From: Hypericum androsaemum | Taxonomy: Eukaryota > Streptophyta > Magnoliopsida > Malpighiales > Hypericaceae | NCBI GenBank assembly: GCA_963995505.1 | Contig: OZ023184.1 | Span: forward strand, 20,024,228 to 20,088,227 | Length of the DNA: 64,000 nt | Direction: 5' to 3' | The notes under the pieces: model-generated | Databases searched by the model: none | What the model saw: the letters and a program-made list of their open reading frames with translations, nothing else | What the model was told of the DNA's origin: nothing | Made by a program: the position numbers and the translations under genes | In this document: positions 44,716 to 56,707 of the stretch, one piece after another | How positions within the stretch are numbered: the stretch's first letter is position 1 | How the letters are laid out: every line of letters begins with the position of its first letter

Positions 44716-45339
44716 CTATTTAGGTTCACTGGCCAAATAGCGGCATAATTTATCACTGGTTCAATGGTTGGAGGATTTTTAGGATTTGTTAATCAATGGT
44801 TTGACTATGGGTGTGAGCTTAGTACTGATTTTTAGGAGTTGTTTTTGGTTGATTGATTGAAGAAGGAAGAAAGGAAGGAGAAGGTTGTTTTTGATTGGTG
44901 GGAATCGATAGGATTGAATAGGTAATTTACCACGGTCCACGTCAGTTTCAACTGAAGAAAGTTTTTTGCCACGTGTCTTCCACGTCATTTCAAAACGACG
45001 TTGTTTCGGGCGTGTTTGAACGGGCAACTGCCCTGGACCTGCCCGAAAAATTAGTGGTCAACCACGGGGTACTAAAATACCAATTTGAAACTATATGGTA
45101 CTCCAGACAAAATAGGTAAAATTACATGATACTAAAATGAACTTATCCTAAAAATAAAGGATCAGGACTGATGATGTTTTTTCTGGTCGGTAAAAGTATT
45201 AATATATTAATAAAGAGATATATATACATCTCCAGAGGTCAAAACCAACCGAAAAGCTGGAAAAAGCACCCCCGACGCCGAAAAAATTAAAACCTCCCCT
45301 GCTTGTTATCGGATTTGGATTCAGAGGGGACTACATAAA

Positions 45340-46152
45340 AACCATCTCTATGGTATGAACTAAATATGGACCTTTAGATTTGATCAACCCAGACCCAGAC
45401 CCAGACCCTAATTAGGGGCCTTTAGATTTGATCAACCCAGACCACCTTACCCATAGACCCACTAATTAGATCCTACCCTAGTTAGACCCTAATTAGATCC
45501 TACTTAGATCCATATTTATTATATTGCTAAGATAATTATAATACAGCCGCAAAAAGAATAAGCGCACAAAAAAAACCTAATATAATACTATTTTTTTAAT
45601 TTAAAATTTCAAATAGTATATGACTAATTAAGTAATTAAACTTTTTGGTTAGACACAGAAGCTATTGAGAATAATTAGATTACAAGAGCAAGAAGATGAT
45701 CGAGAAAACGTGTTCAAAAGTCGCTTGAAAATTTAGAAAGAAATTATTTTGAAGTTAAAACTTTATATTATACAAGAACACTTATAAGTTTTAATTTCTT
45801 ATTGACGAGATAGTCGTATGTGTTTCATTTTATGTTGAACCAGTTAGTTTATAGTTTACTCTCAACTTTAATTTGAGATTATTATTTTATTACATAGACT
45901 TTGATTTTTTTCTTTATTTGGATTATATTGAAATAATAAAAGTATCTTGTAAAATAATTATCAAAAGATAGAATGTTAAAGGGTCGGACCCTGCAGACCC
46001 TATAAACCCTGGGTCTCCTGGAGGGTAGGGTATGGGTCTAACAATAAAAAATTTGTAGGGTCGAGGGTAGGGTATGGGTCTAACTCCAAAAACTAGGGTA
46101 TGGGTTGGGTCCTACCAATACCCTACCCGACCCCTACCCATTGCCATCCCTA
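45340..46152 (-). mobile_element. hAT-like element remnant with GGGTAGGGTATGGGT repeats
   Basis: Read from 46152 on the minus strand, the sequence begins TAGGGATGGCAATGGGTAGG, similar to termini of plant Ac-like hAT elements. It continues with repeated ggtagggtatgggtc words (to about 45990); related gacccta words recur at 45390-45500. No matching left terminus was found, so the left limit is approximate. No transposase frame. Confidence 0.4.
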
Positions 46153-46179
46153 CCCCCCCCCCCCCCCCCCCCCCCCCCC
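46153..46179 (+). repeat. Poly(C) run of 27
   Basis: Twenty-seven uninterrupted C directly follow the hAT-like end. Runs this long are rare in plant DNA and hard to sequence, so the length may not be exact. Confidence 0.85.
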
Positions 46180-46584
46180 TCCTTCTTCCGCCGCTCCCCC
46201 CCTACCCCCCACGATTCTGTATCTTGCTCGGAATCGAAAGTAATTGGGTAGCTCTATTTTCTGATTCGAACAGGAGGGGATTTTGGGTTGTCGGAGAGGA
46301 GCCATGTATTTTTTGGGTTGTGGAATCCAGATGCGGAATTTCAAAGGAGGGTGGCTCGATAGTCTTCTCCGGAATTTCAATGGGGTTGTTCTGGGTTCTT
46401 CTTTTCTCATGATTTGGTTTTGGGTTTGATTTGATTTATTTTGAAGGTTGTATTTGTTCCTAGAAAATGGAATGAGATGATGATGTCACCGATCTTTTTT
46501 ATTTTTTGTTCTAGTGGTATTCGTCATCGTTTAGGGTTCTTGTTATATAAGGGGTAATATCTTCTTTCGAATAAAAAAATTCAT

Positions 46585-46915
46585 AGATGAATGATACCAA
46601 TATTAAAGTAGAATGATACCAATATCCTAGAACGATGATACCAATATTTGAGAAGAATGAAACCAATACATTCAAATAGTATACCTTTTCACTTATAATG
46701 GGATACAAATATTGGAGGAGATGAAAACCAATATCACGGTGGAATGAAACCAATATTATAGTAGAATGAAACCAATATCCGAGAAGATGGAAACCAATAT
46801 CATAGTAGAATGAAACCAATAACATAAAAGATGGAAACCAATATCATAGTAGAATGAAACCAATAGTTTAGAAGATGGAAACCAATATCCGAGAAAATAG
46901 AAACCAATATTCCCA
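46585..46915. repeat. Minisatellite of about 20-bp units containing CCAATAT
   Basis: About 15 units of the forms gaatgaaaccaatat and gaagatggaaaccaatat(catagta), with drift between the first and later copies. It is AT-rich and, on the minus strand, encodes an open stretch rich in Phe, His and Leu that is a by-product of the repeat. Confidence 0.85.
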
Positions 46916-47399
46916 TACTTGTATTTCCATAAATTGTATTATTTTGCTGATTTTTTTTTAATTTTTTTAATTATTGTATTTCCAATATTGCCCATGTCCC
47001 TTTCAGTAGGGATTACCCATGTCCCCACTGAATTTGAACCCCTTGTTACCAACCAACAACAACACCAAAACCCATTCCAGAATTAGACCTCCCCCAAACT
47101 CCTACACAATTGATCCCTAAAAAAAAACTCCTACACAAAGTCCTGAAAACTAATGTTCCTCGTGGTCTTGGAGCACAAAATCCATTCATTGATGTAGAAA
47201 TCGATAAAATGTGTGATAAGCTCCCTGTTGTAATTGGTATCATCGAAAATAGTCCGGTTGCAGAAAAGCCAATTTCTCTCACATAATTGTACTAAAAAGA
47301 ACAAACCAAATCTTGCCCAACATACCAACTCCCACCAATCCCATCCAAAAAGCCAAATTCCTCGTGGTCTTGGACTGATGATGTTTTTTTTACAGCGGC

Positions 47400-49946
47400 T
47401 TGTATATTTGAGAAATTAGATCGCTGTGGAGAGAATTGGGAGAGAGCTAGTACTTTTATACGCAATACTCAATGGTATCTTGGTACTTGGGATCTTATTG
47501 TAACTTCCAAATTAATATCCAATGTCTTGGTGTTGACGAAGGAGAGATAATGTAAAAATACGTACAACCCAAGTATGAAAATTTCAGGTACGAATTTTAC
47601 AAATTGAAAAAATACGTTATTCTTGGATTCGACAAAATTTGATTCTGAATAGCAAAAATTTATCGCACGACCCATAATTTACATTACCAAATTAACCCGT
47701 ACATGCAAAGGTCACATCAATGCACATCCCATACCGTGATCTTTTGTTCTGGTGAAAACAATACAATTTATTCTCTGCCATCCCATTGACATTTAGCACG
47801 AGTTTATGAGCGTCTCCATCCAATCATTTGATCCCATATTGAGTCCCAAGCCTCAAATTACTCGACTACCTTATTTTCCTTGAAATATTAAAATAAGCTT
47901 TTCCCCAAAGCCCCAAATTCCACTGCTGTTATATATATCCTTACCATAAAACCTCTCACACATGCATACTATCATCTGAATACCGTCTTTCAGATCTGAT
48001 TCAAGTGGTAAATGATTCGTAAGTTTTAGTCCAGTGGAGCTATACATAAGGATGTATGTATTGTTCATCTAAGGTCTTGCATGTGACAATGATGTAGTTT
48101 GGTGCAGTCAAGGATGACTTGCCGGCAACTTTTTTTCCTTCTAGGGTTTTAGATTTGAGAATTTACAGATAACTTTTGCGAACATATTATTTTCCTTGAA
48201 ACAAAACCACCGGCAAGTTGTCTTTGGCTACATGACTACTTCATTCTCAAATGTTGGATCTTTCGATGACATGACTGTTATATACGGTGAAGGTGGTCAC
48301 TTCAATCCTCTGATTCAGTAGTTGCTGAAAGAAGAAAACGCACAAGTGGGTGGTTTCTAAAATGGCATTACTTGAAAATGTTCTCTCTATATCTACTTGT
48401 GTTATGTGACAATTATTGGATGAATGATTGTTCTAGTTTATCAAAAGATTTCGAAATCGAGTAATTGAAAATACATTCGTACTAAATACTAGGGAATTTT
48501 GCAAAGGTCCTACCGAACTTGCATTTAGATTAGTCGGCTCAGTATAAAATATACATGTATTAATCATGGCTAGAAATTTGACCAGCATGATTATTTGGTA
48601 AAAGTATCCTAAATTACATAGTAGCCTTTTCCAATTAGTTATGGTAATACTCTCAATCAAGGTTTTAAAAAAGACCCGGAGACTGAAGAAATTTGGTCCG
48701 ACTGATCAGATCTCTAGTCAAACCATACCTTTTTTAATTATTTTTTACTATTATAAAATAATATAAATACCAAATAGTCAAAATATTTGTTTCAAAAATC
48801 TACATTTTGGCAATGCCGACCAATTTATTTCATATTCACTCCACTTTTCTTTGTTGATTTAGAGAAATCGAGCGTAAGATACAACTTTTTATTTTATTTT
48901 GTGTTGGTTTGAAAAAAATCTGGTTGGACTTGATGGACTAAGTTAAAAGCAGGTTGAACCTCTAGTCCGCCCAAATTTTGAGTGATTTGCAACGTGTGTA
49001 CGTTGATCCCCAAACCCGAAACGAAAAAGTTCTCAATATGCTGTCTGAAACCGTGTTTTTTAAAACCTTGCTCTCAATGAGCCAACTTATAGGTACAGCC
49101 GTACAGGCCCATATTTACTTTAGTTTGTGGGCTACAATACTTTCGAGAGAGGCATGGGCTTCAACATTCGTGACCAGAAGAAGCAGGTATATTCTACAGC
49201 CCAACTTTGGGAGAGCCAGCCACCTATATTCATCAGGGGTGCTAGTTCATTTTGACAATTATTATTGAAATACTTATTAAGCCAATTAATCTAGAATCGA
49301 GCCGGTTAGAATTTTGAAATGTGGAAAAACTTGCCTAATAAGGTGAAAGGAGGAATAGTCATATGACAAATGTTGATCCTAATTGGACGCAACAATGTTA
49401 GATTAAAACCAAGTTAAGAATTGCTAAAACTTGGAATATAACCATTAGTTACCTGAGATAAGGATGAGGATTCCAACTTTGAGAGGCCATACATAAAATG
49501 GCGAATAGAATGCCTAAAGTAAGAAAAATATATAGCTGAGATCATCTCGTATGCTTTAGCCTACCTTACCTAATACCCACTTCAGCTGTCTTTTAGCCTT
49601 AAAAAACTGCACAAAATCCATACTAACCTTGCTTAGAACAACACTTAATCATACCAACAAACAATTACATCAACTCGTCAGATGGTTGTTCTAATTTAAC
49701 CAAAGAGGTTTCAAACTCGAGCTATTAAAAGCACAACAATGTTAGATACTTGTTAGAAAATTTTTCAAAAGTCTCATCCTGCTATAACTTGGATTAGTCG
49801 AGACCCATTGGGTGTTCGAATAACATAACAAATGTTATAAAAATCCACACATAATCATTAGACTACTACTTTCTTGCCACTGATCTGAGCTGTTGAAGCT
49901 ACATTCTGGACACCCTCTAGATAGACACTAGAATTCCAAGAGGCAA
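47400..49946. other. Intergenic, AT-rich
   Basis: No gene was recognised; only short frames of chance type. The last 50-70 bp are probably the CASP-like gene's 5' untranslated region. Confidence 0.4.
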
Positions 49947-50707
49947 ATGGATAAGGAGGCATCAGTTGATGATGCCACTGGTGAAGTTTCAAGGAGTATT
50001 GGAAACAGAAAGAAGTTGAGAATTCTCAGAGTTATTTCAGTATTGGACCTCATAATGAGAGTAGTTGGAGTTCTTGGTACTCTAGCAAGTGCTCTGGCAA
50101 TGGGAACCACTAGCCAAACACTACCCTCTTTCTTCAACAACCAGTTCACCGTCCAGTTCAAGGCCAACTACAGTGATCTTCCTGTCTTCACGTGAGTGAT
50201 CAAGCTGTCTTCTGTTCTGCTGTTATGTTCTTCGGGTCGTTGAAATACGAAGACTCCGCTTGTTTCGCAGGTTCTTTGTCGTTGCGAACGCAGTTGTGTG
50301 CGGATATCTGTTTCTTTCTCTGCCAGTATCCATCTACCAAGTCATCCGAAGCAAGGCGAAAACGAGCAGGACAATTTTGATCGTCTTTGATACAGTAAGA
50401 GCCCTTGCAATATGGAAATAGGCTCAGGCTCAGGCTCAGGAGTACTTACTTTGCCTTTGATGATCCATTATTTGCTTTGAAACTTTGGCAGGTGATGTTG
50501 GCCCTCGTGACTTCAGGCGCATCGGCAGCTGCTGCGATTGTATATTTAGCACATAAGGGGAACGCCAGCGCGAATTGGCTCGCAGTCTGCCAACAGTTCA
50601 ACAGCTTCTGTGACCGAATCACCGGATCTCTTGTCGGCTCCTTCGCCGCAGTCGTCGCGCTGATGATCATAATAATGTCATCCTCTGCAGCACTGTCTCG
50701 TTGCTGA
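49947..50707 (+). CDS. CASP-like membrane protein (CASPL1 type), three exons
   Basis: Exons 49947-50191, 50271-50394 and 50492-50707 join in phase (245+124+216 nt) to 194 residues, normal for CASP-like proteins. Four membrane spans can be read: about 26-50 (with a conserved Arg in [15 protein letters not shown]), 83-107 ([19 protein letters not shown]), 122-146 ([20 protein letters not shown], Asp at the span start) and 166-190 ([18 protein letters not shown]). The extracellular loop has [13 protein letters not shown], typical of CASPL1 members. CASPs form plasma-membrane scaffolds that guide Casparian-strip lignin; CASP-like proteins are thought to organise other membrane domains. Start chosen at the first ATG; introns are short (79 and 97 bp). 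Confidence 0.92.
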
Positions 50708-51454
50708 TGTATGATCTTATCAGGAAAACGATCCGTCTAGCGACCCGCTCGTGCTTTTGTTGTATCAATGTGTACTAGAATGGTATGAAGTTTTGAATTC
50801 TAAACCATCATAGTATTTAATCATTTCCTGTTTGTTGTTCGAATTGATCATCGTCAAACAGTCAAGATCATAGGCCGAGAATCATAAACATTTGGAATTT
50901 ACATGTTAAGTACATCACATCGAATGGATACGTTGCGAATTAGTATGGGACTGCAACCTTTGCCATTTTATACATAAAGAACCCGTATATTTTCACCATC
51001 AGTTCCACTGATCTAAGCCAAGATCTATACGATTCGGAGTTTCGGACAGAAATGATAGTTAGAATCTACATTTATAAACTAGACCCAACAATAACAATAC
51101 ATTTTCAGTATGCCTTCTCAAAATGAAGCCCATTGGGCCAACATTTGCATTGGCTCGACAAGATCGTGCAATAACAACGAGCACTTGAATATCTTATTAG
51201 AATTTACGTATCTAGCCCAAAACATCGATATAGTACTCTTCTTTCAATTGGCCACCACAACCAATGTGTGATTCTCAACAATAACACCACAAACTCGACT
51301 TCTTAGCTCATTAAATTCATAACCAAAATTCAGCCTGATGTAGAACAAGACATATCTCCACGACATTTTCTCCAGCATGTCCCTCATGCTGTGAATCCCC
51401 TCGACCATCTACCTGATCTAATGAAATATGCCGGTTGATTTTTTTCATCGTCAT

Positions 51455-51507
<53 letters not shown>

Positions 51508-52644
51508 TTACAATTACCAAATAATTGACAAGTCGGGCTCGAAGAACCGCTCCCACACGAAGGAACGGGTGCCCCACCTCTATGCCATTGCAGGAAGCAA
51601 TGAGCTCCCATTGAGCAGCTGGTTGCCTACAAGTGCCATTGACGTGGCCAACGGTCTTTCTCCGGTTGACGTGGCTTCCTTCTAATTTTCTATTAAATAG
51701 TAATTTGAACACTTTTTTTCAGATCAAAAATTTTTTTTTCAAAATATTTTATTTTTTTTATAAGTAAAAGATTTTATTACCCACCAAAAAGATTACACCA
51801 AAAGTGCACAAAGTGCACTACATCAAAAGTGTCGAAAGACACAGACAAACGCCTAAGATTATACCAAAGGTGCGCAAGCGCATTACACCGAAGATAACAC
51901 CTAAAGTCCATTGCGACGAAGCCCACACTGCCAAAGAAAAAGGACCGCCAGCCCAGAATAGATAGGGCCCACAAGAGGCCCAAACCAGAAGTCCATCACG
52001 AGTGGGTCATCTCCTGATAAAATACGTTATCTTAGAATATTTACCATAAAAAAATTAAAAGCATGAGCACGGAAAACCATTGACCATGTCCTGTATAATA
52101 TAACGGCAAGATGACACATTTTATGGACTTGGATTTAAATTAGTTTAAGTCATGTATGGGTCATCTCAAAGAAGAATGTACGATGAATGTAAACTAACAC
52201 AATAATATTTAGAATGATTTTTATTTCATCGTTATTATTCTAACAAGAAGGCAATATTTTTATGATAATTAGAGTCGAACATTGTAGAGTACGTATTTTT
52301 CATCCAGGTTGAGGCAAAAGACAAATCAGCTCATGCATATTTGGAGCTATCTTCGAGTTGGGCTGGGTCCCCCCAACTTGCTTTTGATAACTACTTTTCG
52401 GTTAATCACTAGTAGAAGATATACATTAATATAGTCGTATTGCCAAAAAGTCTTGGCCCAAATTAAAATTATTACAACTTTGACCCATATCTAGTTGCAT
52501 ATATGATGTATAGAGGTATATATGGTCAAACCAATGACTTTCAAATGTAGAATTTAAATCTTATCTCACACTTGACAATCTCCCCTATGATTTCACAATC
52601 TCACAAAGAACCCACTTTTTTTACATTTTCTGAAAATGGATTAA
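50708..52644. other. Intergenic, with an (AT)n microsatellite
   Basis: No gene was seen. The 3' untranslated region of the CASP-like gene lies at the start. An (AT)n tract is at about 51460-51502. The end includes the 3' flank of the NAC gene. Confidence 0.4.
51460..51502. repeat. (AT)n microsatellite, about 21 units
   Basis: Uninterrupted at/ta dinucleotides. Confidence 0.9.
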
Positions 52645-53780
52645 TCACTGGAATTCATACATCATGGGATTAAGTAGGTACTTCACAGAGTCTGTGTGCT
52701 GGAACATGGGCAGTTCTCCAAACTGGATTTTCTCGTCACCCCTGGAATGAAACCCCAAATTGAAATTCGGGTCACAATTGGTGTCACCCAATAGTTGGGA
52801 AATTGGACCCATGTACTCCAATTGTAGGAGATGGCTCAAGGAACATGTCCTTGGGAATTTCGACAATTGTTGCTCGTCACTACTAGGAACGATGTTAGAA
52901 GGTGTTATGCCCAATTTGGTCTCAGTGGCATCTTCGGTTATCTCCGATTGTCTAATCGGCTGTCTTTTTTTGTATATCCTACATAGGACCCAATCATCCA
53001 GCTGAAACAAAAACAACGAAAGAGTTCAACGCAAAACCTTAACGTTGTTCTAGCTTATATAGAGATTCGAATTTGAGTTATAAAAGTGCATATAAGTAAA
53101 ATTTGGTAAGAAGAATTCTAATAATAGTAATATTTTTCGGGTTAGTCCAATAAGTATATTGATAAGAAATAGTTAAAAAAAAAAGAGTTGAAATAGTGCA
53201 ATCTTTTAATCAATTGGCTTACCCTCATGGATCCATTTTGCTTGTTGGGTTGCTTTCTAGACTCATTTAACCGGTACTCATGCATGATCCAGTCTGTCTT
53301 GACACCCTTTGGAGGCCTACCTGTATAGAACACAAGAGCCTTCTTCACCCCAACATACTTAGAACCACTATATATGGCCTTGTCCGTTCCGGTGGCCTTC
53401 CAGTATCCGGACACCGCTGCGCGATTCGGCCTCGCTCCGTTCGGGTACTTCCTGTCCCGAGGGGTAAAGAAATACCACTCATTTTCTCCAACTTCCGCCT
53501 TGTCTGGCGGAAAATTAAGCAACATAACAAGGGATTAGCAACTTGGTATTCGATACTCATGAGTTTAATCGACACGAAACGTGTAAGAATTGATGTTAGA
53601 GTTACCAGGTAATTGCCATGGATCGAACTTGTAGATGTCCACCTCCGGGATTATTGAGACAGGGCAGGGCCTCGAGGTTGCTTGGTTGCGAAGGTAATAA
53701 ACGATCAGCTCCTCGTCTGTTGGGTGGAACCTGAATCCAGGAGGCAGGTCGCGGCTGGTACTATTGCTATTTCGTTGCAT
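52645..53780 (-). CDS. NAP: NAC transcription factor of the NAP (NAC029-like) subgroup
   Basis: Exons 53780-53606, 53503-53223 and 53001-52645 join in phase (175+281+357 nt) to 270 residues. The NAC domain fills residues 12 to about 160 with subdomains in order: [19 protein letters not shown], then [69 protein letters not shown] and [22 protein letters not shown] starts exon 3. The C-terminal [19 protein letters not shown] is the NAP-specific motif. NAP proteins are nuclear activators of leaf senescence and ABA/ethylene-linked ageing in Arabidopsis and other plants; the role here is inferred by homology. Introns sit at the usual NAC positions. No lesion was seen. Confidence 0.95.
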
Positions 53781-53905
53781 GGTTCTAATTTCTTTATTTG
53801 AGAAAAATTACAAGCAAATTTTTTTGGATTATTGGTAGATTTTTTGGAAATTGGGCTTATTAGAGAAATAGAGGAGTTTGAAAGGTTTGCAAGGAGATGG
53901 CTGCC

Positions 53906-53917
53906 CTTTTTATGGAG
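53906..53917 (-). promoter_or_regulatory. Possible TATA box of the NAC gene
   Basis: The minus strand reads CCATAAAAAGGG about 130 bp upstream of the ATG. It is a weak TATA-like match at a plausible distance. Confidence 0.35.
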
Positions 53918-53919
53918 GA

Positions 53920-56024
53920 ATTCGTATTGTCCTTTTGTGGGGTTGCGTGGTGCCAATTGGCTATTTAATTGACTTCTACTCCCGTACCTGGGATGGGGAC
54001 TTTTAATTATTGGGATAGGCCCAGAATTTTGACTCACAAAAAAATCCGTAACTGAATATCTAAATCGACTAATTTAAAATTCGAGAATCGAAGACTGACG
54101 GTCCTAACTGCTAGATTTTTAACATATTTCTAAACTCGAAATATTTTGTTAACTTAAAATAATACTGTAAGTAAGTTAATCTAACTATTTTTTTTGGAAT
54201 TTGATCGTAGGTGCTTGCATGCTCACTTTAGGTCCCATATTTCACTTCAATGGTTGGTTTCTTGAGCCATCAACTACTTTTGAGCATTATCCATAAGGAG
54301 AGGACTATCCAATGGGATACTTATTCTTATGCTCGAATTAAACTAAAACAATAATTTTTTACCAAAAAACTAAAAAATAATTTTTTAGTTAATTTACATA
54401 TTTTTTATGATATGTTTATCTTAACGAAAAGATAATATAAATTAAATCCCGACATCCTAGTACTCAGCTTAGGAATAATCATACTCAAAGCACCAAATCA
54501 CAAAGCTGGTGCCACCTATTCCTTAGAATACGACAAAACCAGGATTCCTTAATCCTTCCAGGTTCATCCCCTGAACTTTTTTTACTCCACCACTTGGCCC
54601 ACCCACCCCTCGTCATCCATACTTAGACTAGCCAATGAGTTAATATCGTTAATCACCAACCTTCCATATCCAGTAGATCAAAGACTCCAAATATACATAC
54701 GATTATCTTTTCTCCAGTTTTGTGTTGGATTTGTACCTCCCAATCGCGTATCAGGAAATCGAACGCCCAGTTGATAAGGTTTGACTGGGAATGGTCCCGT
54801 CCCGTGTGGATGGTCACTCTTAAATAATAGTTCGATTCAAAAAAATTTATCACTCTTTATAGCTCAATTTGTATCGAATTATATTAGTCGACTTAATTAG
54901 TGTAATAATATTTTCGATGAATTAAATAGAAAACGAGCTTTTGAACGAGATAAGCATCGGGGCTTTTCCCCCAAGTTTCGTGTGTGGTGGTTATATCGCC
55001 ACATCATCGAATGGGGTCTTAGATTGGTCCTAATCAGCTCATCCACTCAGTAATTAGTTAGTAGCCATTGTTTAATCCACACGCGTGGAGATTACGCCCT
55101 CCGGATTAAGATCCCAGTGAGGCCACCACCCATCACGTGTCGTTCTAACCTTGGTTTACTTGAGCTAATCTCGTCATTTTCATAGATTATTAAATCGAAG
55201 TGGAACTAAGTGATAAACAAGAGTGGATCCAAATACAGTATATTTGGTGACGGTAACCGCATGTAGATACTCTCTCAAAGTATGCCGACGTGATTTTCTT
55301 TGGCTATGTCGTATCTTTTTTTTTTTTTGATATCGTGCCTCGACGTGTTCTTGGATGATTTGAAGGAACTAGTATGTTTCGTTATATCTGTTTTGTACTA
55401 TAAACTCGTTGATGAATAAAGGTTAGAGAATCTTTTTAACTCCTTGTTATTATAAAAAAATAGTCGATCCAAATAATAACGAATGACTACTTTAAATAAA
55501 GAGTTAAATTATCACCAAATACCTAGTTCAGCTATTCATAGATTAACCAGAAATTACAAGTTCAAGTCATAATAATACATTAAAATTTTTATTGGAGAGA
55601 ATTTTTCCACCCAAAATTTAAATTAATTGATTAAAAATTAGGATACGGATACCATGTATTTGGAAAAAAAAATTGAACTCGAATCATATAAATAGAGTAA
55701 ATATTGTTATAGTCTACTCTTATTAGTTATTAGCCCAACCATGATCGACATTACGGGTAGATTTGATTCTCTCTAGTATTTAAGCCCAAAGAAGGAGCTA
55801 GGGCAATGGGTGTACTGGGTGGCACGGCACGTCTTCTTTGACTTTTGAACTTCATTTATTGACTCGAATCTTACCATTTTCGGTTCTAGCAACTACCAAT
55901 AATTTAAAATATTTTACGTGCAATCTTAGAACAAGTATATAAAACTACTAGGATAGGAGCCAACGCATACGTAATACCGGAAGAAAATTCTTTGTAGACT
56001 AGGATTGTGCTTTATTTAGATATA
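53920..56024. other. Intergenic, AT-rich
   Basis: No gene was recognised. The first few hundred bp presumably contain NAC regulatory sequence. Confidence 0.4.
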
Positions 56025-56387
56025 TTTTTTTAAGAAAAAATTACGTTCAGATTTCTGTAGTTTGGCGTCCCTCCTTCCTGCATTTCCGAAATTATTCCTG
56101 ACGTCTCCGAAGTTTGGTTTTAGAAACTCTCGGGTCCCTGACGGCTCTTTTTTTATTTTTGGTCATAGAAATAACTAAAATACCCTTAACCAAAAAATAA
56201 AAAAGTTTACCTTCTTCAACCTTTAAAAAAAAATACTAATCACAAAAAATTAACCCAAAAATAAGATCAAACTAACCAAAATCAAGAACACAACCAAGAA
56301 TATTAAAAAAAAATTAAAATCAAAATTAAGAACCCACAAATCTCATAGAACAACTAACAACAAAAAAAAAACTCAGATCTCCTTCTT

Positions 56388-56515
56388 GTCCGGTCAACTT
56401 CCATAGATTGAAATCATTAAAAGTAACAGCGCCATCCCCATCCCCATCCAAAGCTCGAACAATTTCATGGCAGTCTTTCAAAGACAAGCCGCCAACCTCA
56501 GATCTAACACAATAA
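56388..56515 (-). pseudogene. Captured EF-hand (calmodulin-like protein) fragment
   Basis: The minus strand reads GGLSLKDCHEIVRALDGDGD followed by GAVTFNDF. This is an entering helix plus a loop with Asp at positions 1, 3, 5 and 12, Gly at 6 and Val at 8, matching a calcium-binding EF-hand of calmodulin-like proteins. Position 12 is Asp rather than the usual Glu. Only one hand is present; upstream the frame meets a stop near 56526. Frame is kept across about 40 codons, so capture may be fairly recent. Confidence 0.6.
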
Positions 56516-56707
56516 TAAACTCATCTCCTAGTAATCTTCCCACTTTAATTAAATACCAATTCAGTAAACCAACGAACAGAAACAATTAAGAAAAACCAAA
56601 GAGAGGGCAGAGTATCGAGAATCCATTAATGAAGAGAAAACCCAAAAAAGAAAAAGGGCAGAGCTTTGGCAACGGCGAGGAGGAAGGGGAGGAGTCTCTG
56701 AATTAGG

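Larger units (their letters stand above)
43674..45149. mobile_element. Pack-MULE-like element with about 230-bp TIRs
   Basis: Inverted repeats start GGAATAAGTTCATTTTAGTA on the left and AGGATAAGTTCATTTTAGTA reversed on the right. They stay over 90% identical for about 230 bp, including GGGCAGTTGCCCGTTCAAAC and an ACGACGTCGTTT-type palindrome. 9-bp duplication: AAAAATGAA (43665-43673) and AAAAATAAA (45150-45158), 8/9. The interior of about 1 kb is GC-rich and appears to hold two host-derived pieces in opposite orientation. Confidence 0.82.

Noticed and set aside
45361..45520. Telomere-like words (ccctaat, ttaggg)
   Set aside because: Irregular gaccc/ccctaat words, not tandem plant telomere repeats (CCCTAAA); better explained as internal sequence of the hAT-like remnant.
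47131..47328. Minus-strand frame with LINE zf-RVT-like flavour (LCERNWLFCNRTIFDD)
   Set aside because: Too short and lacks the diagnostic Cys/His and Trp pattern; no reverse transcriptase nearby.
53705..54037. 110-codon minus-strand frame upstream of and overlapping the NAC start
   Set aside because: It is out of frame with the NAC protein and has no recognisable domain; probably chance.
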